Assembly (NCBI RefSeq): GCF_040054535.1
Contig: NC_090791.1
Coordinates: 18,744,327-18,808,326, forward strand
DNA length: 64,000 nt
Source: Antennarius striatus
Taxonomy: Eukaryota; Chordata; Actinopteri; Lophiiformes; Antennariidae
Reading direction: 5' to 3'
In this document: positions 22,461 through 34,147 of the stretch, piece by piece
Position numbering within the stretch: position 1 is the stretch's first letter
How the letters are laid out: each line of letters begins with the position of its first letter
Made by a program: the position numbers and the translations under genes
The notes under the pieces: model-generated
Databases searched by the model: none
What the model was told of the DNA's origin: nothing
Seen by the model: only the letters and a program-made list of their open reading frames with translations

Positions 22461-25400
22461 ATGACGCAGTTTTTACCACCGAATCTCCTGGCCCTTTTTG
22501 CCCCGCGTGATCCCATTCCGTTCCTGCCGCAGCTGGAGAAGTTGCCTCACGAGAAACATCATAACCAACCTTACAGCGGCATTGCACCGTTTATTAGGCA
22601 CTTCGAGGTGAGTATTTTCTTGTTATCTTTTCCGTCCACGCTTTATGAGTTATGAATACTTAATACACATTCGTCTTTCCTTTGTGTGACCAGGATCCTC
22701 GGGACGCCCCTCCGCCAACAAGGGCAGAAACCCGGGAGGAGCGACTCGAGAGAAAGGTGAGATCGAATCCTGTGAGGAAGATCACACTAGACTACTGTGC
22801 TGGATTGTTAACAGCAGTTTATCCAAAATATGTATGTCGCAACACTTGATGAGGCTCAAAATAATTTTTTCTCACCACTGCCTCCATGTTCTCATAGGGG
22901 TTTGTTGGATGTCTGTTGGATAAAGTGTCAGTTTTAACCAGCTCTTTGTGTAAACTGCCTTGAGATAAATGGCGTTAAGGTTTGGCACCATACAAATAAA
23001 TGTATGTGGTCAGCACTTTCACCCAGTGTTAGGAAGGTTCTTGACTTGAGCCCAGGCCAATGGCCTGTCTGTGTGGTGTATACTGTATATGCTTCTGTTA
23101 ATACCATCCTGTGAAAGGAAGACAGCTGTTGTCACAAATGACAAATTCAAATCTGACAGTGGGCAGTGTTATTTAAAACAAAATATTGTTGTCTGGGTGT
23201 TGCTGGTATGTATATACGCTTATTCATGTGTTTATATAGATATATAAACACACATACAGACAGCCAAATTATGGTTCTCTAGTTTTACGCTATGTTAGAG
23301 GGTTTTTGGGGGGTGGGGGATGTTAAATCAATCCACTGGACTTAAAGAAAATGGTTCTTGAAGATGTTTCTCCTCTAATCCAAGGGGCTTCTTCAGTTCT
23401 GCTGGTGTCTCGAAGACAGATGGTTTGAGAGAGGAGTGAAAAGCCATTTCTGAACGGGGGGAGCAGGGGTCTGTGACATCACTTTTTGCCTATTTACAAT
23501 CGGGTCCTTTCGAAACTACATAGAAAAGGGGTCACCAAATGGTGGTTTGGGTTCAGACCGCGTGATGGTTCTGCCTGGACCTGTGACCACTCCATGATAA
23601 ATTCACGAGAGCAGATTTTCGTGGGGAATTTTTTCTGACGGTCTTGGCTACAGATGGTGCGCTGCTCCTCCAGTTAATATGGTAATAGCTCCACTCAGTT
23701 CAGCCAATCAGATTGTTGTTTACTTGCTCTGTCAGTGCACCTGGAAGTGAGACAGCTCGCTGCTGCTCCGAGTTTATGGCTATAGCGAAGCACAGAGAAA
23801 GGGAGACAGTGAGGACAGCATAGCTTGCTCCAAATGAAGGGAGGAATGAGGAAAATCGCTGGTTAATAAGAAAAAGAAGTAGTAGTATACTTTATTGATC
23901 CCGCAAGGGGAAATTACATGGTCACTTAAGTTAGTATTTTTTAACAGTATACAGGCCCCCTGAACACAGCACACAAGGGGGCCTGTAAGCATGCAGTTAA
24001 TACACATCAAACTACACACATTGGGAGGCAGAATGATGGGCAGCGGCTTTTTGAACGCGCCCCAATTGAGCAACTCGTAGGGGGGAAGGCAACCTGCTCA
24101 AGGGTGCCTCTGCAGTGGCTGGGAGGTGAGCTGATACCTCGCACCGTCAGCTCACACTCCTGGTGACATCATGGCGGGAGCGGGATTCGATGGCTGGGGC
24201 GATCTGTCTAAGAGACACCTGCTCTACCACTGAGCCACTGCCGCCCCTAATAATTAGTGTACGGAGAAATTATGTTTATTCTTCCGTCAGGCAGTTCAAA
24301 CCATTTTACCTCATATGGTCTGAACACGTGGCGTTAATTAAAAATGGTAACGTGAAGAGCCACAACAAAACAAAGCACAGGCGTTTTGAGCAAAGTTATC
24401 CCCTGAAGTCCGAACCGAGGGCAAAATAACTGATCAAAATGCAAACAAATGTTCACTTAAGGCATGGTGGATTTTGGGGCAACATAGAAAATCTTTTCGC
24501 GATGGAACAGTTGTGAAAGAGCTTAAAGTCCATTCCAACCAAGATTTAAATGACTGGCAGGGCATTCTCATGCCCCCTCATGCAGAAAGTTCTCTGCATT
24601 TTTCCTTGAAAAAGCTACTTTTTATTTATGCTTTCTGAAGATGTTAATGGTTTTTTTACTTGAAGTGTAGGCTTTCAATTATTTAGGCTGGGACCTCTTT
24701 AATTTATGAGAAAAACGGGTTATTCAGCTCTGTTTGCACTTTATTTTTAATTCTGAGGTTTGTGTGCTAACAAAGTCATAAAATTTATTTGCCTGCTTCT
24801 ATTTTTATTTATGGTAAAAGAGCTAGTTGTGCACCCAATTAAATAATATCCTGCATTGAAAATTGGTAATAACTGAAAACGTGGACATAGGGGTTGGCTA
24901 CAAGACACAAACTGGACTTGGGTTCGGACGTTATACTAAGAAAATTTAATAACTGGACCGCTGTGACTTTTAATTGAATACCCCTGCCCTAAATAAACAA
25001 CTCAGCAGATGGCCCAGGTGATGTGTGTCATGCTAATGGCCCTCTTTAGTATACAAAGGCTCAGTGAAACTTCAATTATCCCGTCTGGCATCCCCATCAA
25101 CCATTGTTGAGGAGACAGATGGGTTTCCACTATGGACTTTGGAATATAAAGAGCACTGACCGCACCCCTCAGGGCTAAGAAGTTGTGACAAGACCAACCA
25201 CCTCAAGAACTGAAGAAGCCTCTTCAATGAGAGGCGAAATGTCTTCAAGAAACTTTCTAAAATTCCGGCTTATTGATTTGGATAACCATGACCCAGATAA
25301 CTGAGAACCTACCCAGACATACTCAGCAGATGTGTGTCATCGTCACCACTAGTGGGGGTCAGTGAAATTTGTATTTCAAAGACCCCCATTGACACCCCCT

Positions 25401-27857
25401 GGCACTTCCAATGACCATTCTTAAAGATTCAGAAGGGTCTTGACAATGGTTGTTGGAATGTGAATAGCACTGACTACACCTTAGGCCCAACACGATGACG
25501 GATTTTTAAAAAAAACGCATCGAAAACGGATACACCGTCCACATGACAAAGCAGACCCAGCGTTTTTTTAAAAATCCAACTAGGCCAGCGTTTTCAAAAA
25601 GTTGCGTTTTTGTTCCGGATATCTGTTGTCGTGTGGACGGGGCCTTAGGTTAGACGCTGAGAAAAGACCAAACAACACCAGAACTGAAAAAGCCTCTTGG
25701 ATGAAAGGTAAAACATCTTCAAAGAACTTTTTACAAGTCCTGTGGATTAATTTAAACGTTAGATATGCGAGGCTTATTGTGAACATTATTTCACAACTGC
25801 ATTTATTTCATAACATTAATTATATAATTTAAACAAGTTTAGCGGGCCGGATTACAAAAAACGATCGTACATGGCCCACAAGCTGTAGTTTGCCCATGTC
25901 TGGCCTAATTTGTGAGTGTATACAAACTGTAAATGTGTGTGTGCTGTGTATATAAATAACTACTTTTGGTTAGTTATTCAGCCACTTGAGTTTCATGGCA
26001 CAGTGCTTTTTGGGCATTCACCGTGTCCTGACAATATTCTGTTTGCAGAGGCGAGAGAAGATTGAGAGGAGACAGGCAGTTGTGGAGACAGAACTCAAAC
26101 TTTGTAAGTTTCCATAGTAATGTATTATTCAGGGGGTTTTGGTTTTGAATGAAGTTTAGTGAAGACTAATTCTGCTTGTTGTCAGGGGATCCTCATAATG
26201 ACCCAAATGCACAAGGGGATGCCTTTAAGACATTGTTCGTTGCAAGAGTGGTGAGTATGTTATGTTTACAGGTACAGAAGGGGAGAGGGGCTTTAACAAT
26301 CATGTGTTAAATGATCTTTGTATTTATATGCACAACGTTTATTATCAGTACTTTCTTGTAAATGTGTGTTTTTTAAATTCTTTGTTTTTGTAAATATTTA
26401 TGTCTAATTATAGAATATTGAGATTATTGATTGTCAATTAAGTAGTTGAAGGGGTAGGTTTATGCTTCACACCACTCCTTTTTGGACATATGGGAGTCAC
26501 TGCTTTGACTGTCGTTGTTCCGCCTACTTTCAATGGCTTTGTTTTTCTGTTCAGTCTATTTTGCTGTTTTACTTCCACATGCACAGAATAATGCATTCTT
26601 TATTGTGTACTTCATATACTACATTTTGAGGAATACTCAAATATGGGTATTTAGAACTTTCTAATGATGTTTTCTGTTTGTAGAACTATGACACTACCGA
26701 GTCCAAGCTTCGCCGTGAGTTTGAAGTCTATGGTCCCATCAAACGGGTATGTTTAGCAGTTGTCGAAAAAGTACAAATTTAAGTTGCACGTGCTGCTGTT
26801 CCATATTACATTTAAAAGTGCAGTTTATTGTCTGAAAAGTTTATTCGTATTGGTACTTTAATTTGTACTGTATATTACTGTTGTTCTCAAAGTATGTTTT
26901 ATTTTGACATAAATAAAACAATATTATTGACAATATTATAGCAATTTTATATACAGTCGTACCTCGACTTATGAAAATAATTGGTTCTGGAAGAAATTTC
27001 TTTAGGAGAAAATTTTGTAAGTACAGACGCGTTTTCCATGCAAATTTCCTAATCGTTTCCAAGCCCCCCAAAATTCAAATTTTTTATAAAGCATAAAAAT
27101 ACATCAAAATGTGTAACAAATACATGTTACAATTAGCTTACTACACAATAAATGAGTCATGCATAATGTAAAAAAGAAAGAATAGAATAAAGAATAAAAA
27201 TAATGGACATTTACCTTTTAACTGCTGTCCTCATTGTTTTTTGCCCTCTTTGGTTCATGCGCTCTTGAGCAACAGAGTGAATTCCAGTCCTCGTCTTGAA
27301 CTTCTCCATCCACCCATGCCATGCCTTAAACTCCTGCTGTTTTATGGTTTCCTTTTGTTTTAATAACGTGGCAATTGTAGATACATTACGGCCATATTCT
27401 TTGACGAGATCAACCAAACGCATCCCTTTTTCATGCTTTTCTATTATCTCTTTGTATGGACAAAAAAAAGTTTTCTTCTTCTTTTCCTCTGTTCTCCGTC
27501 ACTTTCTTGGGGTCCATAGAGAATACTCTAAAAGTTAATATATTTACGTAAAACTATCGGAACACCTCATGGGTCAAGGGCCGAACGACGAGGATGCTGC
27601 ATAGACACCTATCTAGCTACACATAGAGGACCTTCTTAGCCAATGGGATGCCAGGAAGATGCTAGGTAATAACCAATGGTAGAGCAGCTCTAAGAATGTT
27701 GCGTTCAGGAACCTTCAGGAGCTGCGAGTAGCAGCCCATGCTGTATTTTTACCTTTTGTATCTTGAAATTTCTTTCATAAAAGAGGCAGTATTTTCCTGT
27801 TGAGGCGTTTCGTAACTTAAATATTTCGTATGAAGAGACATTTGTAAGCAGAACTAC

Positions 27858-27905
<48 letters not shown>

Positions 27906-30900
27906 CATAGCATTTGTGGCATACGTATTTAAGTATGTGACAGTTGCATTGATTTTGTAATGATGAATCACACATCCAACCATATTTCTCTTTTGTAGAT
28001 TTACATAGTGTACAACAAGAGGACGGGGAAGCCTCGGGGCTACGCCTTCATTGAATACGAGCATGAAAGAGACATGCACTGTGAGTACTAATGTGCAGCT
28101 TCAAGCTAAAATTTGCTTTCATGTCATCACATGCTCGTGAAGACTGTTCTTAGTGACATGCTATATTGCACCACCCCCACCACACAAACACACACACAAA
28201 CACACTCATAGGAAAAGTGACCACTGCGTAATGAGCAAACAGTCATGGTATCAACTGAAGCAGAGTGCTACTTGAAGGCATATGTGCTGCATGTTAAATT
28301 CAGTTTATGTTGTGTGATGTGTGTCTGTGTTTGATGGTGCCATCAGTTGGTTGAGGAGGGGAACTGCTTCATTCAGTGGGGCATCATGGGAAGAGTGGGA
28401 GGAGCCAAAGGTGTGTCCTTCATGTGTGAACTTGAACATTTTTGCCTGTCGAAGGGCACATTGTCTTTTAACTGTTAGGCGTTGTAGTTCTGTGGAAGAG
28501 CAGCTCTCCTGGTTGGACTCTAATGGTAAGCACAAGGTTACCAATTAGAAATGTTTCAAGGACTGTATGGAAACCCATCAATTGTATGACTAGGCATTGA
28601 GCCTGTTTGTCAAAGTTTTGATTGGTGGTCTCCAACCCTGGTCATGGTGAGATTTGGTTCAGTTTACCACTCTAGTGAGAGATATGTTAATGCTGTAGTG
28701 ATGCGTCAGTGAATTACTGAGCGCTGTCTCATTAGACAAGTTAATGGTGCCATCTAACATGGTGACACCATTCTGGGATACTGGTGCCATCAGCTCTTCA
28801 AGACCAGAGTTGCTGAATCACAGCAAACATGTAGTCACAACAGTCATAAATTGAAGGGGGGGTGGGTGTGGGACTAAACAGTATATTAACTGTGTGTTGT
28901 TCTCATTGCCACTGCAGCCGCCAATCTGTGATGGCTATTGGCCAGAGCTGGCTGGCAGATGATGATGGTTATGATACATCTACACCCTACTACCACAGCT
29001 CAGTATATGGTTGGTATAATGGGTTTGTATGATGGGTAAGATTTCTTTCCACCCTCTATCTCCTACATAGGGAAAGAGGAGCTACGTTCAATGGGTAAAG
29101 TGTCATTCATTGCAAGCCTTAAACTGCCCCAGTGCATTGACTTAGTACTAATTTAGATTTGAGGCTTTGACCATTGAACGCATCCCTAACTCCTAGTGAA
29201 CTAAATGTTGCTCAGTGATTCTGCCCTTTATATGAAAGCCATCTTCTGTCAGTATGGACAGTCAGACGTGTGCGGACTGAAAAAGTGGGAAATTCAAATA
29301 TTTATACCATTTTCAGTTTTACCTATCTTTTTGAGTTGGTGGTTAATATCATAGCAATAGAGTGAATTTGAAACAAAACAGAATTTTTTTTCAGTGTAGC
29401 ACAATCTTTATATCCATCCATCCATTTTCTTCTACGCTTTATCTGCCACAGCGGGTCACGGGGAGCTGGAGCCTATCCCAGTTGGCATCGGGTGTGAGGC
29501 AGGGGGACTCTCCGGGCACAATGCCAGTGTGCCGCGGAGCCACACACAAAGACAGACAACCATGCACACACACACACACTCACTTCTACGGGCAATTTGG
29601 GACAGGCCAATTAACCTGAAGCGCATATTTTTGGAGGTGGGAGGAAGCCGGAGAACCCGGAGAGAACACACACAGACATGGGGAGAACATGCATAATGCC
29701 ACTTAAATTGAGATTGTAAAGAAATTTCAGTATGTTTATGAATGACGATGTTGTCTGTTAGGTTTAATGTGTTAAGGTAGGTAACTTAAGGTTACTGTCT
29801 GATAAACTATAGCACATCTATCAGAGAGAATACATCATCAGATAGTTCAGATAATTTTGGATCCAATTGTCGGGTTGATGCGGTTCATGTCTGCGGGTGT
29901 GAAAGCTGCCAGTTAAATTTAGCCCCATTTTTTCCTGGGTTCAGTAGCTTATTCTTTCCATTTCTTTGTAGGTCAGCATCTACACCTCCATTTCCGCTGC
30001 ACAGTACTCAACATTTTAGCATTGGGAATTAAGGCAGAAGTAAGCTGAGTCCGTGCTAAAAGCTCAAGTGAGACTGATTGGTCAGTTCTCACTATGTAGT
30101 GTATCCTACAGAGCAAAAATCACTGGACCTCACTCAAAGAATGTAAAGCGTCTTCACATTGTAACTTTTTTATTGCACCCAATGTATTCATGAAGTGCCG
30201 AAGTTTTGTTAAACATTGCTGGCAGAAAACTTCTGGGTCAAACCGATACTACGTACTGGAGATGTGGCTTAGGGGTCTTACCTCCTTATGCTTTTACTCT
30301 CGAGTGTGTAAAATGTCCATGGCTCCCATTGCCATGGAAATCCTTCGCCTTGCCTCAACCCCACTGAGTAGTTTGAGCTTCCATTGCCATGGAAATCCTT
30401 CACCTTGCCTCAACCCCACTGAGTAGTTTGAGCTGGCTTTTATAGAAATGGCAGATGAGGGCAATATTCTTGGTAATTCTTCTAAATGGGCTATACATGC
30501 ACGGTTATACATTCACTACATAGGTTAAGGCACAAACATGCTGTTGTAGCCATAATCATAATTTCATCACTACAATGTCAAAATTATCTAATACACTCGT
30601 GACATTTCAGAAGTTCATACACTGGATTTCCTCAGTATTTATATTTCAGGCCACTTACAATCAAAGAACATGATCTTATGCATTTTTAGTACCGTAAATG
30701 ATTCATATGTTATTAGTTGGGTGGATTTGTGATAATTCCTCTAGGAAGGAAGACCAGTTGTTTTTCTTTTGTTTGTATTGCCTTTTTTTCAGTTGAGTTT
30801 TGGCGGGATTGTTAGGGGTTTGGTAAGGCCCTGTCATTGGATGGGATGTTGTTATTCTTAGTGAACGAGGGAGGTAGATGGGGTTCTGGTAAGGCCCCTG

Positions 30901-33900
30901 ATAGAGTTGTTGTGACCGTATGTGCATTCTGGTGACCAGAGATTTTTGGTAAGGACCTAAGACTGGGACTGTTACCTTTGTAAGGCCTATGATTGAGTGA
31001 CCATGAACATAGTGAGGAAGTTGGGTAAGATCCTCTGAGGATATATTACGTTACGTTAAATAGTGGGTATTGGTAAGGCCCTCTCCTTGGACTGTTTTAC
31101 CCTCGGACATGATCACCTCATCAGCCCAGTGTGGCAACCAGGATGAGTCACCTGGATCTCACCAAGACCTTCTATCATGCAAGATGGATCGAAATGCTGT
31201 TGTCGTGTAATGGGATGCTATGTGGGAAAAGGTTGAAAAAAAACCCCAAATACCAAAGACTGGAGTGATAAAATCTTGCTGTTGGTGATTTCCATCACTT
31301 TCCTTTCTTCTGACTTTCATCAAAGCTTTCTGCAAATTAAATCTGGTGTAGAGGAACAATCTTTGATATACTTTGTGTGTGTGTGTGTGTATATATATAG
31401 ATATATCAATAAACACACACACACACGTGTGCGTGTATGTTATTCTGAAGCACTTATAGACATTAAAAATCAGTCGTTAGAGATTTGCACAATTTTTACC
31501 ATTATACAAAAGCTAGCAATGTAAGACATTGCAGTGCACGGTGCTGCTGCTTTAAAGCTTGTAATTTTCACATGACCAAAACCAAACTAGTGGAAAGTTA
31601 AATATTACTGATAGTAAATTCCTTAATTGTTTGAGCAGAGATTAATGTAGATACAATGTTGTCAGTGAGTAAGTTAATGAAATTTCTATCAACTTAATGT
31701 GATATGCAGTGATCCCTTGTTACTCGTGGTTAATGCGTTCCAAGAACCACCCGCAAAAACGAAATTCCGCAATATAGCGACAAACTATTATTTACGGTAA
31801 TTTAAACCTTTATAAACTCTCCCCATAGTGATATTAAACTACCTTCTATCTGTATTACCCTTTCCCATACTTTTATAGCCTGTTTAAAGCACGTTTGTGT
31901 CTCACAGAAGTACACAGCGTTCCGAGACTCATGGAATGCTGTGTACTTCCAGTAGCTGTCAGCCAATAGAATGTGCGTACGGTATCACATGACTACCTAC
32001 TAAAAATCTGCGGTGAGGTGAAGCCGTGCATTTTAATGTGCAAATGCGTGAGGGATTACTGTACATCAAAAAAGTCAAGACATATTTCAAGGTAATGTGT
32101 CTGATAGCTTTAAATGTTTACCAGTCAGAACTGTTAGTAGTTGAGCATTGATGAAGCCGTACTGACAATTCTCCTTCGGCAGTGTAAGTACTGATGAATT
32201 GGTAATTAATTGATGCAGTGAAGCATATAATATCATCAAGTGGAAGAAAGTCTACTCCTATTATCCTTCAACTTTAACCCAGAGAGCAGCCATCTCGGCT
32301 TCATCTGCTCCTGGTCAGTATGATGATGCACCGTTTGTTTCCTTGGCCACATTCAATTAGTAGAACTCCAAAGTCATCTGGTTTTTTTCTGCCCATTCTT
32401 CTCCAGCCGCATACAAGCATGCCGATGGGAAGAAGATTGATGGTAGAAGGGTCTTGGTGGACGTGGAACGAGGACGCACTGTAAAAGGATGGCACCCTCG
32501 CAGATTAGGTGAGTTGTTTTTCTTTTTTTTGAAAAATAAGCTTCTAAACTGTGTCATTTTAGGCAAGTTTTCATTTTCTGAACTAAGAGTACATAGAATT
32601 TGTGTGTTGGTGTTTATTACCACAAAGCACAGCTGTACTAAATAAAACCACTGTAATTGTTGGGTGAAGTTAAGTAACAATTGTATTCTGAGATCTACAT
32701 ATTCAGCAATTTGTAAAAAGACAAATCAGACTGAGCTTTCTTTTTACTGAAGTTTTGACCATAGTTGCAGATGCAACCTCTCCCGGACCAAAGTCCAGAC
32801 CATTGAGCAAAGTTTTATCCCACACTTATCAGCAGACACGTTGCAAAAGTCAAAATGCATTTTTGTCAAATTAGAATTTCTGCCGTTCATTATTTTTGAT
32901 GACTTTCACAACTAGCTATGCCAGAGTTTTTCTGTACTTTTTAGTACAAGGTTTTTTTCTGCAATCTTTTGTACCACTCCATTTTACCAGAATGTAGTGG
33001 ATCATGGTCATATGACTATGATTCCCAATTGGGCAAGACTGATATTATCATGACAATTCTACTGACAAAACTTCATTTAACACCTGTGCCGTTCTTGACA
33101 AGTACCTTAACTGTGACAACGTGCTCCATCTTTGCGGGAATTAAAACGTGGAATGTTCTCTTTTTAGTTGTTATGAGAGATTCCTTCTCTTGTCTGTGTG
33201 ACTTGTATTTGGGATTTTTCTTTGAACCAGGTGGTGGATTGGGTGGAACTAGGAGAGGTGGAGCTGATGTAAACATCAAGCACTCGGGTCGAGATGATGC
33301 ATCACGTTATGATGATCGGCCACTAGGGGGGTGAGTATTTTCGGAGCACACTTGTTTGGTAATCTACATTTGATTTGCTTTTTAGTAAGTGTCTTTGTTT
33401 TTCTTAACTACTTGTAGTGATCGGGACCGTGGAGACAGGAGGGAGCGCAGTAGAGAGCGTGACAGGGACAAGGACAGGGAACGCCGACGCACTCGATCTC
33501 GCGAACGTCGCCGACGTACCCGTTCTCGGGAGCGAGAGAGGGAAAGAGAGAGACAAATCGGAGTAGATGATGGTACTGGAAGTATCAGGCGTCGAGACAG
33601 GGAGAGGGATCGTGGGGCAACAGTGGGGGGAGACAGCAGGAGTAGGGAGAGGAGTAGAGAAAGGAAGAGAAGGAGTAGGAGCAGGGATCGCAAGAGAGAG
33701 AGGGAGAGAGCTAAGGGAGCAGATGGAGAAGAGGTCAATCAGGGAGATGGAGCCCCTGAGAGTGCCGAGCGAATGTTGGAGGAAAATGAAGATGTGGGTG
33801 AAGGCATAGAAGAACGCAGGGACAGGGACAGAGAAAGGGACAGGGACCGACGACGCAGCCACCGGGACAGAGACAGGCGCAGGGGAGACCGTGAAAGAGA

Positions 33901-34147
33901 CAGGGATCACAAGAGGGAGCGAGGTGAGAGAGACAGGGGTGAGCGCAGAGAAGAGCGCCACAGCTCCCTACGAGATGACGTGAGCCTCCAAGATGACGTG
34001 GGCAATGAGGAAGAGGGTGTAGCCCCGCCACAAATGGAGGAGTACAGTCAGGATGGGATGATGGACCAGCAGTCGGTACCTTCGGCTGATGGCTATGGCT
34101 CTAGTGAGAATGGCTACAAGATGGAAGCTCCAGGAGACGAGTACTGA
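22461..34147 (+). CDS. snrnp70: U1 small nuclear ribonucleoprotein 70 kDa (U1-70K), complete
   Basis: Nine coding exons: 22461-22607, 22694-22756, 26049-26103, 26186-26250, 26684-26746, 27999-28080, 32407-32508, 33231-33330 and 33418-34147. They total 1,407 nt, a continuous 468-residue protein (human is about 437). All junctions are GT-AG with matching phases. The N-terminus [20 protein letters not shown] and the following helix contact U1 snRNP; the RRM (about residues 100-180) has RNP2 (LFVARV) and RNP1 (RGYAFIEY) and binds U1 stem-loop I. A glycine-rich linker ([15 protein letters not shown]) and a long C-terminal Arg-Asp/Arg-Glu/Arg-Ser domain follow, where SR-protein contacts and phosphorylation occur. 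The protein acts in the nucleus in 5' splice-site recognition. The intron between 28081 and 32406 holds a candidate stop-containing exon and a cluster of GGTAAG sites, suggesting splicing-based autoregulation. Transposons occupy several other introns. Confidence 0.98.
23875..24247 (-). mobile_element. tRNA-derived SINE, second family (minus)
   Basis: The reverse complement begins GGGGCGGCAGTGGCTCAGTGG, a box A-like head, with a box B-like segment near 24185. The body matches the copy at 7490-7925. The distal end, TATTGATCCCGCAAGGGGAA, lies at the left. Confidence 0.75.
24248..25004. other. unassigned intron sequence
   Basis: AT-rich intron DNA of snrnp70 with no recognised element; it may be internal Penelope or other transposon sequence decayed beyond recognition. 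Confidence 0.3.
25484..25644. mobile_element. 161-bp MITE with TTA target duplication
   Basis: Begins GGCCC and ends GGGGCC, with TTA at 25481-25483 and 25645-25647. A 3-bp TWA duplication is typical of PIF/Harbinger elements. It interrupts the second Penelope terminal repeat. A related terminus starts at 63757. Confidence 0.65.
26954..27863. mobile_element. Tigger/pogo-type DNA transposon, internally deleted
   Basis: The left end CAGTCGTACCTCGACTTA follows a TA. The right end is partly overwritten by a TG/TA repeat. On the minus strand near 27211-27423 a frame reads [20 protein letters not shown], a CENP-B/Tigger-type helix-turn-helix. The rest of the transposase is missing. It lies in an snrnp70 intron; sister copies are at 47936 and 54858. 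Confidence 0.8.
28918..29035 (+). other. snrnp70: candidate poison (stop-containing) exon of snrnp70
   Basis: Preceded by a pyrimidine-rich tract ending GCCACTGCAG (acceptor at 28917) and followed by a strong donor, GTAAGA, at 29036. The previous exon leaves one base (T) of a codon. Splicing to 28918 gives S-A-N-L then TGA, so inclusion would truncate the protein inside the RRM and should trigger nonsense-mediated decay. The 118-nt length would also shift the frame. The exon and its surroundings (28.3-29.4 kb) are free of recognised transposons, unlike nearly all other introns here. Confidence 0.7.
29071..29094 (+). other. snrnp70: potential 24-nt in-frame microexon of snrnp70
   Basis: The acceptor CTCTATCTCCTACATAG ends at 29070 with an excellent pyrimidine tract; a donor GTAAAG starts at 29095. 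The 24 nt between are a multiple of three and would insert eight residues (W-K-E-E-L-R-S-M) and change the following Ser to Ala, without a stop. The same donor could instead extend the poison exon to 29094. The donor lies in a predicted hairpin (29085-29100 with 29165-29180). Confidence 0.35.
29085..29180 (+). promoter_or_regulatory. predicted RNA hairpin covering a 5' splice site
   Basis: Bases 29085-29100 can pair with 29165-29180 in 15 of 16 positions (14 Watson-Crick, one G-U), with one mismatch and a 64-nt loop. The left arm contains the GGTAAAG donor at 29094-29100. Confidence 0.55.
29412..29692 (-). mobile_element. tRNA-derived SINE, 5'-truncated (minus)
   Basis: A minus-strand copy of the family at 5048 and 16569: GGGTCACGGGGAGCTGGAG near its 3' end and GGAGAACCCGGAGAGAAC near its 5' end. 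The head with box A/B is missing. Confidence 0.8.
30326..30435. repeat. two tandem copies of a 55-bp unit
   Basis: Units at 30326-30380 and 30381-30435 begin CCATTGCCATGGAAATCCTT and differ at very few positions. The unit is in an snrnp70 intron. Confidence 0.9.
30822..31077 (+). promoter_or_regulatory. snrnp70: cluster of 5' splice-site-like GGTAAG sequences
   Basis: GGTAAG occurs at 30822, 30888, 30948, 31024 and 31072, with TGTAAG at 30979. Most continue as GGTAAGGCCCT or a close variant, so the cluster looks like a degenerate repeat built around a U1-complementary core. It lies in the snrnp70 intron downstream of the candidate poison exon, on the sense strand. A role as U1 binding platform is inferred. 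Confidence 0.6.
31707..32061. mobile_element. Tigger-like MITE
   Basis: The left end CAGTGATCCCTTGTTACTCG and right end AGGGATTACTG are inverted repeats; TA follows the right end. A sister copy is at 39673-40014, sharing the internal AATAGAATGTG and CCGCGATGAGGTGAAG-type segments. Confidence 0.75.

Larger units (their letters stand above)
23358..25745. mobile_element. Penelope-like element remnant with tandem terminal repeats
   Basis: Within the second coding intron of snrnp70. Two direct repeats (about 25005-25262 and 25325-25745) each contain the sequence ACTGAA(G/A)AAGCCTCTT followed by a GAAA-type box; an inverted copy lies at 23358-23400. This layout of direct and inverted terminal repeats is known for Penelope-like elements. 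No reverse transcriptase frame remains here, but the same terminal motif flanks Penelope RT sequence at 44-45.7 kb. A SINE (23875-24247) and a small MITE (25484-25644) inserted into it. Confidence 0.6.

Noticed and set aside
33404..34031. Antisense frames across the last snrnp70 exon
   Set aside because: The RD/RE/RS-repeat coding strand is so purine-rich that its complement lacks stops. The sense frame is continuous with eight upstream exons.
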